A DNA stretch of 64,000 bases from contig NZ_FNHV01000005.1 of NCBI RefSeq assembly GCF_900103585.1, positions 248,001 through 312,000 of the forward strand, read 5' to 3'. The stretch comes from Streptomyces sp. cf386 (GTDB lineage Bacteria > Actinomycetota > Actinomycetes > Streptomycetales > Streptomycetaceae). The notes below the pieces were generated by a model that saw only the letters and a program-made list of their open reading frames with translations, searched no databases and was not told the origin of the DNA. Positions 25,542 to 34,564 of this stretch are shown here, in pieces; position 1 is the stretch's first letter, and each line of letters starts with the position of its first letter. A program made the translations under genes and the position numbers.

Positions 25542-27038
25542 ATGAACGACATCAGCCGCCGCTCCCTCCTGCTGGCCGCCCTCGGCGCCGCGGGAGCGAG
25601 CACGCTCGCCGCCTGCACCAACGGCTCCGGCAGTACACCCGCCCTGGTCAGCCCCTCCGGCTCGGCGGTGGCAGCCGCCGAGAAGCGGCGCGCCGGCACC
25701 GGGACGGTACGCAACATGAGCCTCACCGCCGCGCCCGCCGTGCTCGACCTCGGCGGCGGGGTCACGGCCAAGAGCTGGGCGTTCAGCGGGCAGGTGCCGG
25801 GCAAGGAAATCCGGGTCTCCGTCGGCGACACCCTGGCCGCCGAGCTCTCCAACCAACTGCCGAACAAAACCACCACCTCCCTCCACTGGCACGGCATCGC
25901 CCTGCGCAACGACATGGACGGCGCACCCCCGGTCACCCAGCGCGCCGTACGGGCAGGCTCCAACTTCACCTACCGCTTCATCACCGGTACTCCCGGGACG
26001 TACTTCGTCCACCCCCACGTCGGCGTCCAACTCGACCGCGGTCTGTACGCCCCGTTGATCGTCGAGGACCCCAACGAGCCGCTGTCCTATGACGACGAGT
26101 GGGTCGTGGTCCTGGACGACTGGATCGACGGCGTCACCGGCACCCCCGACGAGGTCTACGACGAACTGCGGCAGGGCATGGCCGGAGGCATGCACATGGG
26201 CGGGTTCATGCTGATGGGCGCCACGAGCGACCTGCTCGGCGGCGACGCCGGCGACGTGAAGTACCCGTACCACCTGGTCAACGGCCGGGTCGCCGCCGAC
26301 CCCGTCGTCCACAGGGGAAGGCCCGGCAAGCGGGTCCGGCTACGCATCATCAACGCGGGCGGGGACACTGCCTATCGTGTCGCGCTCGGCGACCACCGGA
26401 TGACCGTCACCCACACCGACGGGTATCCCGTCGAGCACCAGGAAGTCGACGCGCTGCTGATCGGCATGGGTGAGCGATACGACGTCCTGGTCACCCTCGG
26501 CGACGGCGTCTTCCCGCTCGTCGCACTGGCCGAGGGCAAGGGCGCCGCGGGCAGGGCGCTGGTTCGCACCGGTGCCGGCACAGCCCCGCGACCGGGCGTG
26601 CGGCCGCAGGAGCTGGACGGGAAGATCCTCACCGCCGCGCAGCTGCGGGCGACCGACGACATCCGGCTGACCTCGAAGACACCCGATCGCGTCCACCGCG
26701 TCGAGCTGACCGGCGACATGCATCACTACAACTGGGCCATCAACGGCGAACAGTTGGACATGAGCGATCCGGCCGCCCACCCGCTGATCGTCGAAGCCGG
26801 TGAGCGGGTCCGACTGGACTTCGTCAACCGCAGCACGATGTGGCACCCGATACACCTGCACGGCCACACCTACCAGCTCGGCACCGACGGCCCGCGCAAG
26901 GACACCGCCATCGTGCTGCCGAAGAAGACGGTGTCGGTCGTCTTCGATGCCGACAACCCGGGGCAGTGGATGCTCCACTGCCACAACGCCTACCACGCGG
27001 AGGCCGGGATGATGGCCGTCCTCGCCTATCGGGCCTGA
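25542..27038 (+). CDS. Multicopper oxidase, Tat/lipoprotein-type signal
   Basis: 498 aa. The N-terminus has RRSLLLAALGAAGASTLAAC: a Tat-like twin arginine and a lipobox, so export and anchoring outside the cell are likely. Copper ligands are all visible: HWHG at 115-118, HPH at 157-159, HPIHLH at 435-440, and HCHNAYH at 479-485 with Met490 as the likely axial type-1 ligand. A Met-rich loop (GMAGGMHMGGFMLMG) lies near 210-225, as in cuprous oxidases. It probably oxidises Cu+ to the less toxic Cu2+. ATG 25542 follows AGAAGAGACTCACACC. Confidence 0.93.
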   Translation: MNDISRRSLLLAALGAAGASTLAACTNGSGSTPALVSPSGSAVAAAEKRRAGTGTVRNMSLTAAPAVLDLGGGVTAKSWAFSGQVPGKEIRVSVGDTLAAELSNQLPNKTTTSLHWHGIALRNDMDGAPPVTQRAVRAGSNFTYRFITGTPGTYFVHPHVGVQLDRGLYAPLIVEDPNEPLSYDDEWVVVLDDWIDGVTGTPDEVYDELRQGMAGGMHMGGFMLMGATSDLLGGDAGDVKYPYHLVNGRVAADPVVHRGRPGKRVRLRIINAGGDTAYRVALGDHRMTVTHTDGYPVEHQEVDALLIGMGERYDVLVTLGDGVFPLVALAEGKGAAGRALVRTGAGTAPRPGVRPQELDGKILTAAQLRATDDIRLTSKTPDRVHRVELTGDMHHYNWAINGEQLDMSDPAAHPLIVEAGERVRLDFVNRSTMWHPIHLHGHTYQLGTDGPRKDTAIVLPKKTVSVVFDADNPGQWMLHCHNAYHAEAGMMAVLAYRA

Positions 27039-27267
27039 CGTAGGGGGATTGCCCCGCCCCTTCCAGGAAGGTGCCCGCACCCAGGGAGGTCCGGGCGGCG
27101 CGTGCCTCGACAGCGGACCGAGGGGTGCTCCACCAGTGAGCACCCCATCCAGCTCCTCTCTGAGGTCATGCACCCGCGAAGGCATGGCATGGCGGCGCTC
27201 GGCGGCAGGGGTGAGGCTGGAAGGACAGCGAACGGGCAGCGACGCGGGAGATCTTCTGGAGGCGGCC

Positions 27268-28143
27268 ATGGCAGGTGGTGCGGACGGACGTCGGCCGATC
27301 GTGGTGGGCGTCGACCCCGATCCTTCGAAGCGGCTTGCGTTGGCCTGGGCCACCGACGAGGCGGATCGGCGTCGCGTGCCGCTGCGGCTCGTCCACGCCC
27401 AGGGCGTGCCGACCCGCGGCTATCGATCGGGAGAGGTGCGGCCGTCCTGGGAGGAGTGGAACCAGGCGCTGCACGGCCTGGGTGACCAGGTGCTCAAGGA
27501 GGCGGTCGCCTTCGTCGAGGCGCGGCGGCCGACGGTTGAGGTGTCGACGTTGCTGGCGGAGGGTGAGCCGGCGTGGGTGCTGCGCGAGGAGGCGCGCAGC
27601 GCCGCCCTGGTCGTGGTGGGCTCCTGGCAGCTGAGCAGAAGGCGTGAAATGTTCAGCTCCGCCTCCGTGGCGCTCCCGCTCACTGCCCACGCTGCCTGCC
27701 CGGTTGCGGTCGTACCGGAGCCGGAGCACGTCACCCAGCAGCCCGCGTACTTCGTGGTCGGCGTCGACGGCAGTCCGCATTCGGCCGCGGCGGTGGATGT
27801 GGCGTTCGAGGAGGCGGCCCTGCACGGAGGTCTCCTGCGGGCCTTGTATGTGTGGCATCCGCCGCTCCTCGGTGCCCTGGACGAGGACGCCGCGGTTCTG
27901 GAGTGCCGCCGTGTGCTGTCCGAGACGGTCGCGGGCCGCACCGCGACATACCCGGACGTGGAGCTGCACCACGATGTCGTCCGCGGCCACCCGGTGCAGG
28001 TCCTGACGGAGGCCTCGGAACACGCCCTGGGACTGGTGGTGGGAACCCGGGGGCACGGAGGATTCACGGGCATACTGCTGGGCTCGGTGAGTCAGGGAGT
28101 GCTGCACCACGCCCGCTGTCCCGTCATCACGGTCCCCGTGTGA
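27268..28143 (+). CDS. Universal stress protein, tandem UspA domains
   Basis: 291 aa. Domain 1 (about 8-150) starts PIVVGVDPDPSKRLALAWA, but its loop VVGSWQLSRRREMFSSASVA departs from the ATP-binding G-x-x-G pattern. Domain 2 (about 160-291) has YFVVGVDGSPHSAAAVDVAF and VVGTRGHGGFTGILLGSVSQGVLHH, a canonical ATP loop. So only the second half is predicted to bind nucleotide. ATG 27268 follows TGGAGGCGGCC. No regulator-like box was seen in the 230 bases before it. Confidence 0.9.
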   Translation: MAGGADGRRPIVVGVDPDPSKRLALAWATDEADRRRVPLRLVHAQGVPTRGYRSGEVRPSWEEWNQALHGLGDQVLKEAVAFVEARRPTVEVSTLLAEGEPAWVLREEARSAALVVVGSWQLSRRREMFSSASVALPLTAHAACPVAVVPEPEHVTQQPAYFVVGVDGSPHSAAAVDVAFEEAALHGGLLRALYVWHPPLLGALDEDAAVLECRRVLSETVAGRTATYPDVELHHDVVRGHPVQVLTEASEHALGLVVGTRGHGGFTGILLGSVSQGVLHHARCPVITVPV

Positions 28144-28167
28144 GCCGACGAACGGCCCGGGGCCTCT

Positions 28168-28182
28168 GCCCCGAACGGCCCT
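28168..28182. promoter_or_regulatory. OsdR/DosR-like box
   Basis: GCCCCGAACGGCCCT, flanked at 28150-28164 by AACGGCCCGGGGCCT, lies about 175 bases before the P2-type ATPase start, in the gap after the USP gene. Confidence 0.4.
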
Positions 28183-28356
28183 GGTGATGTCGGCGGACCC
28201 GGCACACGATGAGAGTTCGCTGCCGTTCATGGGCGGCGAACCGGCGAGACGGCAGCCGCATTCCTTGGAGTCCGCGATGGCAGCTTCAGCCCCGTTCCTC
28301 CGCGCGATCCGGCCGATTCCACCGGTGCCGAAGCCCTCGTCACCGTACGGGATCGG

Positions 28357-31188
28357 ATGATGCGCACCGGTACGGACCCGCTGGTACCGGGGGGCGGGAG
28401 GGGCGAGGTGGTCGGTGCCGCGTCAGGTTCCGGTCCGCGTCCTCCGGTACGGGAACTTGCCGCCGGTGACGTCTTTTCCGCGCTGGACACGTCACGACGC
28501 GGCCTGTCGGCGGCTCAGGCCCGAGCGCGGCAGGAGCAGTACGGGGCCAACGAACTGCCGCGTGCGGGGCGCCGCGCCGTGTGGCGGCAGCTGGTCGCGC
28601 AGTTCACGGACCTCTTCGCGGTGGTGCTGATCGTCGCGTCGGGGATCACCTTCCTGGCGTACGGACTGGAAGAGCCGCAGGACGTGGGCACCCTGCAACT
28701 GGCGGTGGCGATCCTGGGCGTGGTGCTGCTGAACGCCGTCATCGGCTTCGCGCAGGAGTACTCGGCCGAGCGGACGGCCCAGGCGCTGGAGGCGATGGTG
28801 CCCCACACCTGCAGGGTGCTGCGCGGCGGCGAACGGCGGGAGCTGCCGGCCCGGGAGCTGGTGCCGGGCGACGTGGTCCTGCTGGAAGCCGGCGATGCGG
28901 TGTCTGCGGACTGCCGGGTGGTCGAGGCGCACGAACTCGCAGTGAACAACGCGCCGTTGACCGGGGAGAGCGACGCCGTGGGCCGTACGGCCGATGCGGT
29001 GGCGGCCGGACCGCCGCTTCATGTCCGCAACTGCGTGTTCATGGGGACCGACGTCGTCGCCGGGTCCGGGCGGGCCGTCGTCTTCGCCACCGGTCCGACG
29101 ACCGAGTTCGGGCGGATCTACCGGCTGGCCGCCGCTGCCCCGCGGCAGAAGACCCCGCTGCAGCTCCAGGTGGCCTCGATGGCGCGACGGGTGGCGGGGG
29201 CGGCTCTGGCGATCGGTGCCCTGATGTTCGCCGTGCGGCTGCCCGCCGGGGAGTCCGTGGTGTCCTCGTTCGTGTTCGCACTGGGGGTCATGGTGGCCCT
29301 GGTGCCGGAAGGGCTGCCCGCCACCCTCTCGGTGTCCCTGGCGATCGGCGTACGGCGGATGGCGCGCCGCCGTGCCCTGATCAAACAGCTATTGGCGGTG
29401 GAGGCGCTCGGGTCGACCACGGTCGTGTGCACCGACAAGACCGGGACACTCACGCAGGCGGAGATGACCGTCACCCGGGTCTGGGCCGGGGGTGCGCCGC
29501 ACCCCGTGAGCGGTGTGGGGTACGCCCCGGACGGCGAGGTCGCCGACGTGGTGCCGGTGCGCGAGCTGCTTCGGGTGGCGGGCCTGTGCTGCAACGCCCG
29601 GATGGTACCGCCCACCGGCCCGGAGGGTCGGGAGCACTGGCGGGTGCTCGGTGACACCACCGAGGGAGCACTGCTCGTCGTCGCCGCCAAGGCCGGGCTC
29701 GACCTGGCCGCGGAAGAGACGGCGGCCCCGCGAGTGACCGAGTTTCCCTTCGACTCGGCCCGCAAGCTGATGACCACGGTGCACAAAAGCGGCGCTCGCT
29801 ACCAGGCGTGCGTCAAGGGAGCGCCCTTGGAGCTGCTGGAGCGGTGCACCGACGTGGAGTGGGAAGGCCGGCGCGGGCCGCTGACCGAGCAGGAACGGGC
29901 GGCGGTCGTCGGGGCGGGTGACGCGCTGGCGTCGCAAGGGCTGCGGGTGCTGGCCGTCGCGCGGCGGGAGCTGGACGTGCCCCGCCCCACCCAGGACGAG
30001 GCCGAGTCCGGACTCACGCTGCTGGGCCTGGTCGGCATGCTGGACCCGCCGCGTCCGGAGGTCACCGACGCGGTCACCGCCTGCCGCCGTGCAGGCATCC
30101 GGATCGTCATGGTCACCGGCGACCACCCGCTCACCGGGGAAGCTGTGGCTCGCCGCGTGGGAATCGTACGGCGGCCGGATCCGCTCGTGGTGACGGGCGC
30201 CCGGCTGGACACCATGGACGACGAGGCGCTCGACGCGCTGCTCGCCGAGCCGTCCGAGCTGCTGCTGTGCCGGGTCAGCCCGGAGCACAAGATGCGCGTG
30301 GTCACCGCCTTCCAGCGGCGCGGCGAGGTGGTGGCGGTCACGGGCGACGGGGCGAACGACGCCCCCGCGCTCAAGCACGCGGACATCGGCGTGGCGATGG
30401 GGGCATCGGGCACCGACGTGGCCCGGGAGGCGGCTTCGGTGGTGCTGCTCGACGACTCGTTCGCCTCCATCGCGGCCGCGGTGCGGCTCGGCCGGGCGGT
30501 CTACCAGAACATCCGCAAGTTCCTCGTCTACCTCTTCAGCCACAACATCGGGGAGCTGGTACCGATCCTGGCGGCGACCTTCGCCGGATTCCCGCTGGTG
30601 CCCATCAGTGCGGTACAGATCCTGGCGATCGACCTGGGATCCGATGTGCTGCCCGCCCTGGCCCTGGGCGCGGAGCCGCCGGAGCCCGACGTGATGGACC
30701 GCCCGCCGCGTTCTCGCCGGGAACGTCTGTTCTCGGCCGCCGTGGTGGGGCGGATCCTGTTCCTGGGCGGCATCCAGGCGGTCTGCGTGACCGGCGTGTT
30801 CTTCTGGCACATCGGTTCCTCGGGCATCCCGTTCGACGACTTCACCGAGGACACCCTCGTCTACCAGGAAGCGATCACCATGGTCCAGGCCGGGATCGTG
30901 CTCAGCCAGTTCTTCAACGCGCTCGCCGTGCGCACCGACCGGCAGAGCATTCTGAAAGTCGGTCTGCTGTCCAATCCGGCGCTACTGGCGGCGGGTGGTT
31001 TCGGCGTGGCCCTCATGGCCGCGATCAGCTATCTGCCGCTGCTGCAGGCCGTGTTCAACACCGCCCCGCTCGACCCGGCCGACTGGGCGGTCCTGGCCGG
31101 GCTCGGCACCCTGCCCCTGATCGCGGACGAGGCCCGGAAGGGGTGGCTGCGCCGACGCGCCGACCGCCGGAAAGGAGCCCCACGATGA
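28357..31188 (+). CDS. P2-type cation-transporting ATPase (CtpF-like)
   Basis: 943 aa. N-terminal cation-ATPase domain, NAPLTGESDAV actuator motif, PEGLP at 317-321 in helix 4 (ion-binding, as in Ca2+ and Na+/K+ pumps), phosphorylated Asp360 in CTDKTGTLT, KGAPLELLERC nucleotide site, GDGANDAPAL hinge and a C-terminal six-helix cation domain. It belongs with M. tuberculosis CtpF, a DosR-regulated Ca2+-type pump; the ion here is inferred only. Two adjacent ATGs (28357, 28360) are possible starts. Its stop overlaps the first trkA start (ATGA), so the three genes form one transcript. Confidence 0.9.
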   Translation: MMRTGTDPLVPGGGRGEVVGAASGSGPRPPVRELAAGDVFSALDTSRRGLSAAQARARQEQYGANELPRAGRRAVWRQLVAQFTDLFAVVLIVASGITFLAYGLEEPQDVGTLQLAVAILGVVLLNAVIGFAQEYSAERTAQALEAMVPHTCRVLRGGERRELPARELVPGDVVLLEAGDAVSADCRVVEAHELAVNNAPLTGESDAVGRTADAVAAGPPLHVRNCVFMGTDVVAGSGRAVVFATGPTTEFGRIYRLAAAAPRQKTPLQLQVASMARRVAGAALAIGALMFAVRLPAGESVVSSFVFALGVMVALVPEGLPATLSVSLAIGVRRMARRRALIKQLLAVEALGSTTVVCTDKTGTLTQAEMTVTRVWAGGAPHPVSGVGYAPDGEVADVVPVRELLRVAGLCCNARMVPPTGPEGREHWRVLGDTTEGALLVVAAKAGLDLAAEETAAPRVTEFPFDSARKLMTTVHKSGARYQACVKGAPLELLERCTDVEWEGRRGPLTEQERAAVVGAGDALASQGLRVLAVARRELDVPRPTQDEAESGLTLLGLVGMLDPPRPEVTDAVTACRRAGIRIVMVTGDHPLTGEAVARRVGIVRRPDPLVVTGARLDTMDDEALDALLAEPSELLLCRVSPEHKMRVVTAFQRRGEVVAVTGDGANDAPALKHADIGVAMGASGTDVAREAASVVLLDDSFASIAAAVRLGRAVYQNIRKFLVYLFSHNIGELVPILAATFAGFPLVPISAVQILAIDLGSDVLPALALGAEPPEPDVMDRPPRSRRERLFSAAVVGRILFLGGIQAVCVTGVFFWHIGSSGIPFDDFTEDTLVYQEAITMVQAGIVLSQFFNALAVRTDRQSILKVGLLSNPALLAAGGFGVALMAAISYLPLLQAVFNTAPLDPADWAVLAGLGTLPLIADEARKGWLRRRADRRKGAPR

Positions 31189-31844
31189 AGGTGATCGTCG
31201 TCGGCTGCGGACGGGTGGGCTCCACCCTCGCCGATCTGCTCGCCACGGAAGGGCACGACGTGCAGGTCGTCGACCGGCGTCCCAAGGCGGCCCGGCGGCT
31301 GCCCGACAGCCCTCGCATCCGCTTCCACGAGGGCAACGGCTACAGCCGCGCCGTGCTCCGCACCGCCGGGATCGAGCACGCGGACGCGTTCGTGGCCGTC
31401 ACCTCCGGCGACAACAGCAACATCGTCAGCGCGCGCACAGCGAAGGAGACGTACCGGGTGCCGATCGTCCTCGCCCGCATCTACGACCCCCGGCGCGCCG
31501 ACATCTACCGCGAACTCGGCATCCCCACCATTGCCAGCGTCCGCTGGACCGTGCACCAGATCCACCAGATGCTGCTGCACCGCCATCTGAGCCCCGAACT
31601 CAGCTTCGGCAACGGAGAGACCCTGCTCGTCCGCTCCGAGGTGCCCGGCTACCTCGTCGGGCGGCGGCTGACCGAGTTCGACGTCGACGGCGAGATCCGG
31701 GTCGTCGAGGTCACCCGCGCGGGCCGCTCTTTGATCCCCGCGCACAGCACGCTCGCGCAGGCGGGCGACCTGGTCACCTTCGCCGTCGCCGCCACCGCGC
31801 TCGGCAGGCTGCGCGGTTTTCTCGACAAGGAGCTGGGGACGTGA
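31185..31844 (+). CDS. TrkA-family potassium uptake regulator, first copy
   Basis: 219 aa. RCK N domain with VVGCGRVGSTLADLLATEGHDVQVVD (Rossmann glycine motif and acidic residue for NAD(H) binding) and a TrkA-C domain (about 135-219: EVPGYLVGRRLTEFDVDGEIRVV). Such proteins gate K+ transporters in response to nucleotides. Start overlaps the ATPase stop, and its stop overlaps the second trkA (GTGA). No Trk/Ktr membrane subunit is in the window. Confidence 0.9.
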   Translation: MKVIVVGCGRVGSTLADLLATEGHDVQVVDRRPKAARRLPDSPRIRFHEGNGYSRAVLRTAGIEHADAFVAVTSGDNSNIVSARTAKETYRVPIVLARIYDPRRADIYRELGIPTIASVRWTVHQIHQMLLHRHLSPELSFGNGETLLVRSEVPGYLVGRRLTEFDVDGEIRVVEVTRAGRSLIPAHSTLAQAGDLVTFAVAATALGRLRGFLDKELGT

Positions 31845-32497
31845 ACGTGCTCATCGCCGGCGCGGGACGGCTCGGCACCCAGATCGCACAGGTGCTCTCC
31901 GCGGCCCGCAACGAGGTCACGCTGATCGACATCGACGACGACCGGGTGGCCGAACTGGAAGGCCGGATCCAGGTGCGGCTGATGGCGGGCGACGCCTGCG
32001 AGCCCGTCCTCCTGGAGCACGCTGGTGCCCTGACCGCCGACCTCGTCATCGCCACGACCGGGGACGACGAGGACAACCTCGTCATCAGTCTGCTCGCCAA
32101 GCGGCAGTTCTTGGTGCCCCGCGTGGCCGCCCGGGTGAATGACGCCGACAACGCATGGCTGTTCGACGAACGCTGGGGCGTCGACGTCGCCGTTCCCGCC
32201 GCCACCCCGCTGATCTCCCTCATCGAGGAGGCCACCGGGGCCACCGACACGGTCGCCCTGCTGCGGCTCAGCAAGGCCGGCGTCGACGTCATCGAGACGG
32301 CCATCACGCCGCAGTCCAGGGCTGTGGGCCGGGTTCTGCGCGACATCCGGCTGCCTGAAGGGACGGTCGTCGCCACGATCGTCCGCGGGGGACAGCCCAC
32401 TGTGCCGGATCCGGCGATCCGGCTCGCGGTCGGGGATGAACTCCTGCTCGTCTCGCACTCCGCGACCGAACAGGAGATCCACGCGGCGTTCCAGTGA
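31841..32497 (+). CDS. TrkA-family potassium uptake regulator, second copy
   Basis: 218 aa from GTG 31841. RCK N domain with LIAGAGRLGTQIAQVLSAARNEVTLIDID and LIATTGDDEDNLVISLLAK, then a TrkA-C domain (SRAVGRVLRDIRLPEGTVVATIVRGG). It differs clearly from its neighbour and could pair with it as a heteromeric sensor of nucleotides. It is the last gene of the ATPase-trkA-trkA unit and converges on the V/A-ATPase operon with a 28-base gap. Confidence 0.9.
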   Translation: MNVLIAGAGRLGTQIAQVLSAARNEVTLIDIDDDRVAELEGRIQVRLMAGDACEPVLLEHAGALTADLVIATTGDDEDNLVISLLAKRQFLVPRVAARVNDADNAWLFDERWGVDVAVPAATPLISLIEEATGATDTVALLRLSKAGVDVIETAITPQSRAVGRVLRDIRLPEGTVVATIVRGGQPTVPDPAIRLAVGDELLLVSHSATEQEIHAAFQ

Positions 32498-32525
32498 ACC
32501 GCCCCGGATCCGGAGCGCCGAGCGG

Positions 32526-33149
32526 TCACCGCCCGCCCGTCCGAGCCGCCCAGCGCCGCCGGACGCTGTCCTCGTGTTCGGCCTGCTCCAGGGCCAGGTC
32601 GACCCGGTCGAGCGCCTCCCGCAGGCGGGGGATCCAGTGGCGCCGCAGGGCACGCACCCGGTGCCGGGTGCTGAGGACCTCCGCGCCCACCGCCTCGGCG
32701 GCGGCGTGGGCGGCGGCGTACTCGGCAGCGGCGCGCACGGCACGGCCGTAGGCCGCCTCCGCAAGGACGAGCGCCGTGTTGGAGGGCGCGGCGGCGGTGG
32801 GCGGACGGGCGGGTACGGACGTGGAGACCGCCGCCGGATGACGTACCCCCATGGATACGGTCCAGTGCACCGTGACCTCGGCGGGGCCGATGCCCGCAGC
32901 GGCGGAGTCGAGGGCCTGTTCCCCGCCCAGGAGCAGTCCCCGCAGCAGCCAGCCCTCGGCCTCGGGCAGCAGGTCTTGCCAGGCCCGGCCGGCTTCCTCC
33001 TCCGCACGCAGCAGCCGCTGGTGCTCGGAGCGCAGGATGCGCAGCTTCTGCTCCAGCAGGTCGGCTCCGCGCACGGCGACATCGAGGCTGTGCCGCAGGC
33101 GCAGCCGTCCGGCACGACCGGGCGGCGTACGGCGGCGGGTGCCGGTCAT
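32526..33149 (-). CDS. atpD: V/A-type ATPase subunit D
   Basis: 207 aa, central-stalk subunit of the V/A-type rotary ATPase. The N-terminal helix RLRLRHSLDVAVRGADLLEQKL and a C-terminal long helix (VLSTRHRVRALRRHWIPRLREALDRVDLALEQAEHED) pair as a coiled coil, the normal architecture of subunit D. Last gene of the nine-gene operon; its ATG overlaps the stop of subunit B (ATGA). Confidence 0.85.
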   Translation of the reverse strand: MTGTRRRTPPGRAGRLRLRHSLDVAVRGADLLEQKLRILRSEHQRLLRAEEEAGRAWQDLLPEAEGWLLRGLLLGGEQALDSAAAGIGPAEVTVHWTVSMGVRHPAAVSTSVPARPPTAAAPSNTALVLAEAAYGRAVRAAAEYAAAHAAAEAVGAEVLSTRHRVRALRRHWIPRLREALDRVDLALEQAEHEDSVRRRWAARTGGR

Positions 33150-34564
33150 CGGGACGCCCCCTCGTCACTGTCCTCGTGGTCGTCGAGGTCCTTCGCCCCG
33201 TGGGCGTCGAGCAGCCGGGCGGGAAGCATGGAGAGCTGGCTGCGGGGCAGGGTGAGCAGGGCCCGCCAGCCGCGGTCCAGCGAGGTGTCGAGGTCGCGGG
33301 GTTCGTCGCTGCGCTGGTCGGCGAAGTCCCGCAGGAACGCCTCCTCGTAGTCCAGGTAGCGGCGATCGGTGGGGCTCAGCGCCGCCTGGCCGACCAGGTC
33401 GGCGAGATCGCGGACCCGCCGGGCGCGGGCGAGGGCGGCCAGCAACTGGGCCGCGACGTCGAGGTGATCGTCGCGGGTACGGCCGGGGCCGGCGCCCTTG
33501 CGCATCAGCCGGGAGAGGGAGGACAGGGCGTCCAGCGGCGGGTAGACGCCCCGCGCCTGTGTTTCGGGCGAGAGCACGATCTGGCCCTCGGTGATGTAGC
33601 CGGTCAGGTCCGGCACCGGGTGGGTGATGTCGCCCGCGGGCATGGTGAGCACCGGCAGGACGGTGACCGAGCCCGGGCGGCCCCGGATGCGTCCGCAGCG
33701 TTCGTACAGGGAGGCCAGGTCGCTGTACAGATAGCCCGGGTAGGCGCGGCGGGCGGGGATCTCCCCGCGGGCGGCGGAGACCTCGCGCAGGGCCTCGGCG
33801 TACGTCGTCATGTCGGTCATCACCACGAGGACGTGCCGCCCCACGGTGAAGGCGAGGTGCTCGGCGACGGTGAGCGCGATCCGCGGGGTGAGGATCCGTT
33901 CGATCACCGGGTCGTCGGCCGTGTTCAGCAGCAGGACCAGTTCTCCGGCCGCGGACCGCTCCTCCAGGGCGTCGCGCACGAAGGATGCATCGGCGTGGGT
34001 GAGGCCCATGCCCGCGAAGACGACGCTGAACGCCTCTCCCGCCGCGGTGGCCTGGGCGGCGATCTGGGCGGCCAGCTCCAGATGCGGCAGCCCGGCCACG
34101 GAGAACACCGGAAGCTTCTGCCCCCGCACCAGCGTGGTCAGGGCGTCGACTGCCCCGACACCGGTGAGTACCGGTTCGGACGGGGGCTCGCGCCGCACCG
34201 GGTTGATGGGAGCGCCACCCACCTCGGCGTCGTGGGCGCCGAGGACGGGTGGACCACCATCGAGGGGCTCGCCACGGCCGTTGCAGACGCGACCGAGCCA
34301 GTCCGTGCCGACCGGGACGCGCAGCGGACTGCCCGAGAAGGCCGCCCGGACCCCCTCCGGGTCCATGCCCGCGGTGCCCTCCAGCACTTGCACGACCGCC
34401 AGGTCGCGGTCGGCGTCCAGAACCACACCGTGGCACCGTTCGCCCGAGGCGAGGGTGATACGGACGTATTCGTCCCAGCCGACCCCCGAAACGCCTTCGA
34501 CGATCGCGAGCGGACCTCGAAGCTCGCGCACCGCCGTGTACTCGATCCCGCCGGACAGGCTCAT
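33146..34564 (-). CDS. atpB: V/A-type ATPase subunit B
   Basis: 472 aa. Non-catalytic nucleotide-binding subunit of the V1/A1 head. Typical blocks are GPLAIVEGVSGVGWDEYV, RREPPSEPVLTGVGAVDALTTLVRGQKLPVFSVAGLPH in the central domain (no Walker A lysine, as expected for B), VVMTDMTTYAEALREVSAARGEIPARRAYPGYLYSDLASLYERCGR and the C-terminal helical domain. Start ATG 34564 overlaps the subunit A stop. It assembles as the alternating partner of subunit A. Confidence 0.93.
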   Translation of the reverse strand: MSLSGGIEYTAVRELRGPLAIVEGVSGVGWDEYVRITLASGERCHGVVLDADRDLAVVQVLEGTAGMDPEGVRAAFSGSPLRVPVGTDWLGRVCNGRGEPLDGGPPVLGAHDAEVGGAPINPVRREPPSEPVLTGVGAVDALTTLVRGQKLPVFSVAGLPHLELAAQIAAQATAAGEAFSVVFAGMGLTHADASFVRDALEERSAAGELVLLLNTADDPVIERILTPRIALTVAEHLAFTVGRHVLVVMTDMTTYAEALREVSAARGEIPARRAYPGYLYSDLASLYERCGRIRGRPGSVTVLPVLTMPAGDITHPVPDLTGYITEGQIVLSPETQARGVYPPLDALSSLSRLMRKGAGPGRTRDDHLDVAAQLLAALARARRVRDLADLVGQAALSPTDRRYLDYEEAFLRDFADQRSDEPRDLDTSLDRGWRALLTLPRSQLSMLPARLLDAHGAKDLDDHEDSDEGASR

